Assembly: GCA_020650975.1 (NCBI GenBank)
Contig: JAIPMN010048312.1
Location: 2,444 to 24,979, forward strand
Reading direction: 5' to 3'
Length of the DNA stretch: 22,536 nt
Source of the DNA: Apostichopus californicus
Taxonomy: Eukaryota; Echinodermata; Holothuroidea; Aspidochirotida; Stichopodidae
The notes beneath the pieces were generated by a model that did no database searches, was not told the DNA's origin, and was given only the letters and a program-made list of their open reading frames with translations. The position numbers and the translations under genes were made by a program. This document shows positions 19,901 to 22,536 of the stretch, one piece after another. Position 1 is the first letter of the stretch. Each line of letters starts with the position of its first letter.

Positions 19901-22536
19901 TGTGGGGCAGGGGAGGGGGGAGTGTAATGCCAAAGCAGACGTGAAAAAGTTTTGAGGAAATCCATTATTTTCTAATCTGTAGTAATATCATTGACTTACT
20001 ACTGAGTTCAAGAAACTCGATGCTAATAATTATGGGAGTTTTATTTCCATCTGAATCTGTGTTTGGTCAGTCAGGCCTTTGTAGGTTGAAAGCACACAAA
20101 GAGCCTAGTTGAAAAATTTGTCAAAATTAAATAAAATTATTTATATTTCACTAATTAGCAATCTGTGAGTGAAAATAAGTTGGTAGGTAATTTTAGTTTC
20201 ATTGACTGTTATCTTGTTACACTACATCAGCGAAAGTAGGTTTGCAATATAAAAAAATTAAAAAACTGCTGACAACTAGTAACCATGAAATGCAAAATAC
20301 TGCTTCAAAGTCCATATCTAGAAAGAGAAAAGCTAATTAAAAACCTAGCGGAAGTTTAAAAAATATTATTCGTAACTACAGCAATCATAGGCATGTTTTA
20401 ACCTACACTCATCATAAATAACCTAACCAAAACAAATCCCCAGGGTTCATTTGTTAAATGTCTGATACACACAGAGCAAAACACCAATAGAATACAAAGT
20501 TGTATCCAATTTCAGTTCTTGGTTCTACTGGACAAATGTCTTCCATGACTAGAAAGTCAATAATGGGAGGTGAATCAGATGGGCATGGTAGGAGATGGAG
20601 GGGGGAGGGTTGGGGGGATGGAGGGTAAGTAAAGGGCATGGGAATAAATGCAGATCAATAACTCGCTGACCTGTGACCTCCATTAGATGTTTCATCCGGT
20701 TCTCTGGATAAGGCTGAAACTCTCCTTGCCTCCATAGATCATCAAACGCATCCTGTGCCGTTTCTGTGACTTCTACCACGCCCGAGAGCGCAAGTCCATC
20801 GAGACTGCTAAAATCCCTCGACACAGGTTCTAGAAAATTACGGAACAGCTCGGCTCTTTCCCTCGATTCCATTTTGCTAGTTGCCATGGCAACCTCCGAC
20901 CAGTGATAGAATTCGTCTACGGGGGTCAAGATACCTGGTAAGGCAATAACAAATTAGAACAATTGATAATGATCATGAATATTCATAGGGTTTGGCTCTT
21001 GGTTGATTCAAATGAGTTGCTGGTTTTCCGTTATTCCAGTCTTTAACCTACTTTGAAGAGTACACTCGACATGCCAAAAAGAGTTTCTTTACCATGAAGT
21101 CTACACTTAATTTCATGCCGTGTGCTTCACACGAGAGAAAGTAACGCTACAAAACCCACCTGAAAAGTAACTTTCATCTTCGTTGACGGCAACCTTGCCT
21201 GACGAGTTCGTCTTCCGAAGTTGGCTGCCGAGTCCAGCTTGGAGTTCGCTCAGGAGACTTTGAAGTTTAGGGTCAAAAGTCTGGTTCCATTTTTCGTCTT
21301 TGATCAGAAGAGGAGCAAATATCTTTTGGGAGTGGGCAGGGTAAAGAGAAGGAAAACAGCTCAAGTTATATTTTTAGAAAGATAAAAATAAGTTATTTAC
21401 ACGTGTGTGCATTTTTTATCACCATATTTACTGGCACTCTAATTGAAAGCTGCTGGTCGGCTGGACATCGCATCAAGTAGGACCCAGCAACAAATATTAA
21501 AAAATAAGGAGAAAGCCAAAGATACGTTTGCAAAGCGAATGCACCAGCAGAAATTCCATTCCACAGGAGGAAGTAACAAAAATCTTAGAGAGAAACATGT
21601 CACTCTTTTGGCGTATGGGAATAATTGCAAACCTCCTTTTACAATTTCACAAGATAACTAATGAGGTTCTGGAAGATACTTCACCAGAGGATAGAGTCTA
21701 CATGCAGGTATGTACCCCCATTCTCTCACAATAAGGGTCTAGTATTTTAACATAAACTGCACCATGCGTAAAGGAGAATGGTAGGTGAGAAGACGCCTGC
21801 CTAAACCTTCAAAGATTTAAGGGTTGACTATTACAAACATTCACTAAAATGATTTATCATTATGTATGGGAGTAGATCACTTGAATAGTTATCATGCTTA
21901 TAATATTCAATCAAAGTATGATACACATGGATAGTTGTCACCTTGCAGACAGCATTTTGTAACTTATCATTCGATAAAGATTGTACCACTTGATACATTC
22001 ACTGTATTGGAAGCTAGCCAATGATGGTCTTCACATGCAGGGAGTGAAAAGGGGCTAGGATCTGGATTTAGTGAACTTACAACTTAAGGGAAAGTTTTGA
22101 CATAAGGGTCATTCCATATCATATCTCCAAATTGTTAAGGAGTATGTTGTAGCTCGACATCTTATAAAAATTCCAATTTTTTGTCAAATCGGAAATTTTC
22201 AGAATATGCTTACTTTATAGTGATCCAAGCATACACTAAATTTGGGAATTTTTGGAGAGGGTGCAGCAACAGCCATCCGTGATTTCACACGGAATGACCC
22301 ATATCAGCAATTCCAACTAGAATAACCGTTACTGCGCAGATAAACATATAAACTCAACATTTTGCATTGTGTAAACCAAAGAATCAACCGTGAGCATTTT
22401 AAAGCACTGTTGTTAAACATATATATACCAGAGCTTTGCTTGAGAGTTTACCTTGTCCACCATATGAAATAAGACCCCAGTTGGGGAGTCCAGCATGGAC
22501 ACAGTCAAGACATCCGAGTGAATACTACTGGGTGAA
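1102..22536 (-). CDS. DYNC2H1: DYNC2H1, cytoplasmic dynein 2 heavy chain (partial gene, 26 exons)
   Basis: This is the heavy chain of cytoplasmic dynein 2, the motor that carries intraflagellar-transport trains from the ciliary tip back to the base. The 26 minus-strand exons sum to 4,537 coding nt and all phases agree. Order: dimerising and subunit-binding tail (exons 1-17), then the linker, DHC_N2 type (about exons 18-26). The best landmarks are [15 protein letters not shown] (exon 22) and [18 protein letters not shown] (exon 24). The GRGALPKE stretch is what I recall for DYNC2H1, whereas dynein 1 and axonemal heavy chains differ there. The family is about 4,300 residues long; the first roughly 85 residues and all AAA domains, including the Walker A loop, lie outside the window. 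No stop, frameshift or missing exon is seen, so the gene looks functional. Comparison with vertebrate DYNC2H1 is from memory, not from a search. Confidence 0.97.
1285..1723 (-). other. Intron 25 with C12 run
   Basis: A 439-nt GT-AG intron; a run of 12 C lies at 1653-1664. Nothing else seen. Confidence 0.8.
1724..1840 (-). CDS. DYNC2H1: DYNC2H1 window exon 25 (linker)
   Basis: A 39-codon exon, phase 0 on both sides, after [27 protein letters not shown], then [16 protein letters not shown], with donor CAA|GTAAGA. W..DLA.EMK.TL..LL and AVDPS.FPSQ match the family. Confidence 0.97.
1841..2552 (-). other. Intron 24
   Basis: A 712-nt GT-AG intron, AT-rich. A small direct repeat, TAACATCACGT, lies at 2471 and 2487. 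Nothing else seen. Confidence 0.8.
2553..2783 (-). CDS. DYNC2H1: DYNC2H1 window exon 24 (linker)
   Basis: A 77-codon exon, phase 0 on both sides, after [27 protein letters not shown], then [20 protein letters not shown] and [20 protein letters not shown], with donor [25 protein letters not shown] is the hallmark of dynein heavy-chain linkers. Confidence 0.99.
3011..3946. repeat. 24-unit tandem array (36-40 bp) abutting the exon 23 donor
   Basis: Consensus on the sense strand: GAGTTTACTGCACCTGCAG followed by GTAGAGTATTCAAGTATCAT. There are 24 units, mostly 39 bp with a few of 36-40 bp. The exon 23/intron junction reads GAGTTTCTAGAG then GTAGAGTATTCAAAGATCAT, so the unit matches the junction itself apart from the segment just before the GT. 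Four units (ctacc at 3097, 3250, 3676 and about 3751) have the ten-base core TGCAGGTGCA inverted. Units at 3211 and 3637 share a caaggg variant. A 166-bp block (3168-3333) recurs unchanged at 3594-3759. The array fills about 80% of intron 23 (2784-3946). Confidence 0.97.
3947..4079 (-). CDS. DYNC2H1: DYNC2H1 window exon 23 (linker)
   Basis: After TTCCACAG it completes an Arg codon and reads [20 protein letters not shown], then [20 protein letters not shown] and EFLE, ending in phase 0 at [24 protein letters not shown] is the standard linker motif, and continuity with EKRSVFPRF in exon 24 fixes this donor. The donor is weak at positions +4 to +6, and the tandem array begins immediately after it. 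Confidence 0.97.
4538..4559 (-). other. G-quadruplex motif in transcript, 41 nt past the exon 22 donor
   Basis: On the sense strand there are four G runs (4, 4, 3 and 5) with loops AGC, CT and A. More G runs follow. The rest of intron 22 (4080-4600) is AT-rich, with a TATA/ACAAT low-complexity stretch at about 4160-4250. Confidence 0.65.
4601..4824 (-). CDS. DYNC2H1: DYNC2H1 window exon 22 (linker)
   Basis: Starts in phase 0 after CCTCTTAG with [20 protein letters not shown], then [38 protein letters not shown] and RFKRLDDDF, ending in phase 2 at AG|GTGGGT. This is the most diagnostic exon: W.YLEPIF is general to dynein linkers, while GRGALPKE is DYNC2H1-like. Confidence 0.99.
4825..5636 (-). 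other. Intron 21 with small repeats
   Basis: An 812-nt GT-AG intron. A roughly 25-bp AT-rich segment (GACATTCYTTNTTATAATAA type) occurs at 4923-4948 and 5031-5055. A (CT)7 run lies at 5429-5442. I see no other structure. Confidence 0.75.
5637..5795 (-). CDS. DYNC2H1: DYNC2H1 window exon 21 (linker)
   Basis: A 53-codon exon, phase 0 on both sides, after [26 protein letters not shown], then [20 protein letters not shown] and [13 protein letters not shown], with donor [24 protein letters not shown] is almost identical to the vertebrate protein. Confidence 0.98.
5767..6164. repeat. Tandem duplication of the exon 21 acceptor region
   Basis: Copy 1 (5767-5971, 205 bp) contains the first 29 nt of exon 21, its acceptor and the upstream intron. 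Copy 2 (5972-6164, 193 bp) repeats this with a handful of substitutions and one 12-bp deletion, so it looks recent. Copy 2 preserves the sequence CCGTAG|GAACTC, giving a decoy acceptor whose exon-like side ends at 6000. Confidence 0.95.
6848..6867 (-). other. G-rich (quadruplex-type) tract 39 nt past the exon 20 donor
   Basis: The transcript strand reads GGGGAGGGGGTGGGGGGGGG. The long last run can split into two, so a four-run quadruplex is possible. It lies in the early part of intron 20 (5796-6906). Confidence 0.55.
6907..7077 (-). CDS. DYNC2H1: DYNC2H1 window exon 20 (linker)
   Basis: A 57-codon exon, phase 0 on both sides, after [27 protein letters not shown], then [20 protein letters not shown] and NADALK, with donor AAG|GTACAT. 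IPILKY and HW...FR/YRLL.MPR are typical linker features. Confidence 0.97.
7078..8020 (-). other. Intron 19
   Basis: A 943-nt GT-AG intron, AT-rich. The two overlapping plus-strand open frames near its 5' end show no recognisable protein; I see no repeat. Confidence 0.8.
8021..8138 (-). CDS. DYNC2H1: DYNC2H1 window exon 19 (linker)
   Basis: After CTCCACAG it completes an Arg codon and encodes [20 protein letters not shown], then [19 protein letters not shown]; phase 0 donor AGG|GTAAGA. KTY.FE.FL..W..RLR and VMTV.L are shared with vertebrate DYNC2H1. The exon is too short to show as a long open frame on its strand. Confidence 0.95.
8973..9179. repeat. 41-bp direct repeats flanking a purine-rich stretch, intron 18
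   Basis: The 41-bp sequence starting AATCATGAAAGAAACTCATA occurs at 8973-9013 and 9139-9179 with one mismatch. Between them lies degenerate TTTGAGAAAAA-type sequence. It could be slippage or expansion of an A/G-rich tract. The rest of intron 18 (8139-9249) shows nothing clear. Confidence 0.8.
9250..9405 (-). CDS. DYNC2H1: DYNC2H1 window exon 18 (linker region)
   Basis: After CTGATCAG it completes an Ile codon and reads [20 protein letters not shown], then [20 protein letters not shown] and EDWIVF, ending in phase 2 at AG|GTCTGT. W..YEEF and EDWI.FR are conserved linker features. Confidence 0.96.
9406..9825 (-). other. Intron 17
   Basis: A 420-nt AT-rich GT-AG intron; nothing else seen. Confidence 0.85.
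9826..10031 (-). CDS. DYNC2H1: DYNC2H1 window exon 17 (tail end)
   Basis: Begins in phase 0 after ATATTACCCAG with [20 protein letters not shown], then [12 protein letters not shown] and [18 protein letters not shown], ending in phase 2 at CTCAT|GTAAGA. LEKF.ARW.Q.KP and IKEKK.EF are family landmarks. The reading frame continues upstream through the microsatellite as polyproline, but the CAG acceptor and homology place the start at 10031. Confidence 0.96.
10048..10116 (+). repeat. (GGA)19(GAA)4 microsatellite at the exon 17 acceptor
   Basis: There are 19 uninterrupted GGA units (10048-10104) followed by four GAA. On the transcript this is (UUC)4(UCC)19, ending 16 nt before the exon 17 acceptor, so it occupies the position of the polypyrimidine tract. 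The rest of intron 16 (10032-10666) shows nothing notable. Confidence 0.97.
10667..10816 (-). CDS. DYNC2H1: DYNC2H1 window exon 16 (tail)
   Basis: A 50-codon exon, phase 0 on both sides, after [28 protein letters not shown], then [19 protein letters not shown], with donor [17 protein letters not shown] and KW.KFDLM align with vertebrate DYNC2H1. Confidence 0.95.
10817..11604 (-). other. Intron 15 with G14 run
   Basis: A 788-nt GT-AG intron. A run of 14 G lies on the plus strand at 11160-11173; I see nothing else. Confidence 0.8.
11605..11848 (-). CDS. DYNC2H1: DYNC2H1 window exon 15 (tail)
   Basis: After TTAACCAG it completes a Ser codon and encodes [20 protein letters not shown], then [17 protein letters not shown] and [18 protein letters not shown], ending ...KKKND in phase 0 at [17 protein letters not shown] is a conserved motif. 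Confidence 0.97.
11849..12301 (-). other. Intron 14
   Basis: A 453-nt GT-AG intron. It contains a two-copy direct repeat, ATGTAGTCATGGYTACAAT, at 12053-12071 and 12079-12097 (period 26). Confidence 0.75.
12302..12429 (-). CDS. DYNC2H1: DYNC2H1 window exon 14 (tail)
   Basis: A short exon after [27 protein letters not shown], then [20 protein letters not shown], ending in phase 2 at [20 protein letters not shown] matches the family. Confidence 0.96.
12430..13126 (-). other. Intron 13 with poly-C/poly-G tract
   Basis: A 697-nt GT-AG intron. The only notable sequence is a C-rich tract on the plus strand around 12905-12930, about 200 nt past the donor, which makes the transcript G-rich there. 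Confidence 0.8.
13127..13355 (-). CDS. DYNC2H1: DYNC2H1 window exon 13 (tail)
   Basis: After CTCCTAG it completes an Arg codon and reads [20 protein letters not shown], then [20 protein letters not shown] and [17 protein letters not shown]; phase 0 donor [28 protein letters not shown] is diagnostic. Confidence 0.98.
13490..13970. repeat. Candidate dispersed repeat in intron 12
   Basis: This stretch is richer in GC and CpG than the surrounding AT-rich intron (13356-14164) and has no coding frame. The texture is that of an inserted repeat, and I have a vague memory of similar sequence being abundant in sea cucumber data. No terminal repeats or target duplication could be found, so the borders are approximate. 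Confidence 0.35.
14165..14304 (-). CDS. DYNC2H1: DYNC2H1 window exon 12 (tail)
   Basis: After TTTCAG it encodes [20 protein letters not shown], then [20 protein letters not shown] and ELTY, ending in phase 2 at [30 protein letters not shown] is nearly the vertebrate sequence as I recall it. Confidence 0.98.
14305..14701 (-). other. Intron 11
   Basis: A 397-nt GT-AG intron with nothing else recognised. Confidence 0.85.
14702..14800 (-). CDS. DYNC2H1: DYNC2H1 window exon 11 (tail)
   Basis: A 33-codon exon, phase 0 on both sides, after [28 protein letters not shown] then [13 protein letters not shown], with donor CAG|GTTTGT. IDLLRQQ.RWK matches the vertebrate protein. Confidence 0.96.
14801..15523 (-). 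other. Intron 10
   Basis: A 723-nt GT-AG intron. I see no inverted-repeat element, SINE or ORF worth reporting. Confidence 0.8.
15524..15784 (-). CDS. DYNC2H1: DYNC2H1 window exon 10 (tail)
   Basis: Starts in phase 0 after GCCTACAG with [20 protein letters not shown], then [37 protein letters not shown] and [15 protein letters not shown]; donor AAG|GTATTG. This is one of the most conserved tail exons, with [11 protein letters not shown] typical of DYNC2H1. Confidence 0.98.
15785..16228 (-). other. Intron 9
   Basis: A 444-nt GT-AG intron, A/T-rich on both strands. The plus-strand open stretch that overlaps it shows no family resemblance. Confidence 0.85.
16229..16424 (-). CDS. DYNC2H1: DYNC2H1 window exon 9 (tail)
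   Basis: After TGTAAAG it reads [20 protein letters not shown], then [20 protein letters not shown], and ends with ILKQ in phase 0 at CAG|GTATCC. HYSDRLV and REVRQL are strong landmarks. Confidence 0.97.
16926..17258 (-). mobile_element. tRNA-derived SINE with ATT-repeat tail, intron 8
   Basis: On the minus strand the head is tRNA-like: GAGGGAGAGCGTGGTGG, an A-box-like TGGCCAATTGGC (17233-17244) and a B box GGTTCGATTCC (17190-17200), with tRNA-like spacing. The body ends in a conserved-looking tail, CAAAGCGCTTTGAG and AGCGCTATATAAAAAGC, followed by an ATT repeat (to 16926). A tRNA-headed SINE with this AGCGCTATATAAA-type tail fits elements widespread in marine invertebrates; a MetaSINE-type relationship is possible but not verified. 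It is inserted in the same orientation as the host gene. The head does not fold as a full tRNA, so it is not a tRNA gene. Confidence 0.8.
17408..17583 (-). CDS. DYNC2H1: DYNC2H1 window exon 8 (tail)
   Basis: Starts in phase 0 after TTTGTAG with [18 protein letters not shown] and includes [20 protein letters not shown]; ends in phase 2 at AG|GTATTA. FDSWSR is conserved with vertebrate DYNC2H1. Confidence 0.95.
17584..18073 (-). other. Intron 7
   Basis: A 490-nt GT-AG intron with no repeat or ORF of note. Confidence 0.85.
18074..18221 (-). CDS. DYNC2H1: DYNC2H1 window exon 7 (tail)
   Basis: After CTCATTAG it completes an Arg codon and encodes [19 protein letters not shown], then [20 protein letters not shown], ending in phase 0 at AAG|GTTTGT, a weak donor. 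NIVWVRQL matches the family closely. Confidence 0.96.
18434..18584 (-). CDS. DYNC2H1: DYNC2H1 window exon 6 (tail)
   Basis: After TTTTCAG it reads [20 protein letters not shown], then [13 protein letters not shown] and KKELVAE, ending in phase 2 at AG|GTAAAA. The Met in this exon is internal, not a start. Confidence 0.96.
18585..19016 (-). other. Intron 5
   Basis: A 432-nt AT-rich GT-AG intron; I see nothing else in it. Confidence 0.85.
19017..19188 (-). CDS. DYNC2H1: DYNC2H1 window exon 5 (tail)
   Basis: Starts in phase 0 after CATACAG with [15 protein letters not shown], then [20 protein letters not shown], ending with AQYEK and one base at donor [19 protein letters not shown] is a strong family landmark. 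Confidence 0.97.
19189..19560 (-). other. Intron 4
   Basis: A 372-nt GT-AG intron. I see no repeat, ORF or RNA element in it. Confidence 0.85.
19561..19793 (-). CDS. DYNC2H1: DYNC2H1 window exon 4 (tail)
   Basis: Begins after TTCTGTAG, completes a Gly codon and encodes [20 protein letters not shown], then [13 protein letters not shown] and CLSKRLQE, ending in phase 0 at GAG|GTAAGT, a strong donor. Confidence 0.96.
19895..19920 (+). other. Second G-quadruplex-type tract, template strand, intron 3
   Basis: Runs of 6, 4, 4 and 6 G separated by TGT, CA and A. In the transcript this is a C-rich pyrimidine stretch about 100 nt upstream of the exon 4 acceptor. The rest of intron 3 (19794-20670) is AT-rich with nothing I recognise. 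Confidence 0.6.
20600..20625 (+). other. G-quadruplex-type G-rich tract, template strand, intron 3
   Basis: Four or more G runs of at least three within 26 nt, with short loops, on the plus strand; the transcript is C-rich here. It starts 45 nt past the exon 3 donor. Confidence 0.55.
20671..20934 (-). CDS. DYNC2H1: DYNC2H1 window exon 3 (tail)
   Basis: After TTACCAG the exon completes a Gly codon and reads [15 protein letters not shown], later [20 protein letters not shown], and ends with [10 protein letters not shown] plus one base at donor G|GTCAGC, a weak donor. TPVDEF and [10 protein letters not shown] align with the vertebrate protein. Confidence 0.96.
21160..21322 (-). CDS. DYNC2H1: DYNC2H1 window exon 2 (tail)
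   Basis: Starts in phase 0 after CCCAAAAG and encodes [20 protein letters not shown] then [15 protein letters not shown], ending in phase 1 at [26 protein letters not shown] is a well-kept tail segment of the family. Confidence 0.96.
22106..22300. mobile_element. 195-bp inverted-repeat element (MITE-like) in intron 1
   Basis: Perfect 10-bp terminal inverted repeats GGGTCATTCC (22106-22115) and GGAATGACCC (22291-22300) bound the element. The similarity continues imperfectly inwards for about 12 bp. It has no coding capacity, as expected of a non-autonomous DNA transposon. I could not identify a clean target-site duplication. It lies in intron 1 (21323-22451), where I see nothing else beyond AT-rich sequence. 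Confidence 0.7.
22452..22536 (-). CDS. DYNC2H1: DYNC2H1 window exon 1 (partial, tail)
   Basis: The sense strand reads [16 protein letters not shown] then [10 protein letters not shown] and ends in phase 0 at donor AAG|GTAAAC. It matches the region near residue 85-110 of vertebrate DYNC2H1. The exon runs off the window edge. Alternatively, the sequence TTCACCCAG at the edge is its acceptor, in which case the exon ends at 22527; the data do not decide. Confidence 0.88.

Noticed and set aside
21443..21734. Two overlapping plus-strand open frames in intron 1
   Set aside because: Lysine/glutamine-rich, no homology recognised, no splice or start support.

Overview
This is a eukaryotic (animal) window. 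It is AT-rich and holds one large, intron-rich gene on the minus strand, with DNA-transposon- and SINE-like repeats in its introns. The gene is DYNC2H1, the heavy chain of cytoplasmic dynein 2, which is the retrograde intraflagellar-transport motor. I read 26 coding exons with GT-AG borders. Their phases join without a break into about 1,512 codons. They cover most of the N-terminal tail and the linker, and stop just before the AAA+ motor ring. The start codon lies beyond the right edge and the motor-encoding exons lie beyond the left edge. Organism: a marine invertebrate deuterostome, probably an echinoderm and perhaps a sea cucumber. This rests on how close the protein is to vertebrate DYNC2H1 and on the style of the repeats. 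The species is inference.

Layout from gene 5' (right) to 3' (left). At 22536-16229, exons 1-9 encode the tail; intron 1 holds a 195-bp inverted-repeat element, intron 3 two G-rich tracts, and intron 8 a tRNA-derived SINE. At 15784-9826, exons 10-17 encode the rest of the tail; intron 12 holds a candidate dispersed repeat, and a (TCC)19 tract sits at the exon 17 acceptor. At 9405-1102, exons 18-26 encode the linker. Intron 20 holds a tandem duplication that copied the exon 21 acceptor, and intron 23 is almost filled by a 24-unit tandem array. At 1-1101, intron 26 starts with a roughly 540-bp inverted-repeat element. I see no second convincing protein gene and no functional RNA gene on either strand.

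The most unusual object is the intron 23 array (3011-3946). It directly abuts the exon 23 splice donor, and its unit looks like an amplified copy of that exon/intron junction. Nearly every unit carries CAG|GTAGAG, the same intronic donor sequence as the genuine site, so the transcript offers about two dozen near-identical donors in a row. The first four decoys would add 13, 26, 39 or 52 residues in frame. With the duplicated acceptor in intron 20, the microsatellite polypyrimidine tract before exon 17, and G-quadruplex-type tracts about 40 nt past two donors, the linker-encoding half of this gene has an unusual density of structures touching splice sites. Whether any is used cannot be told from DNA alone.
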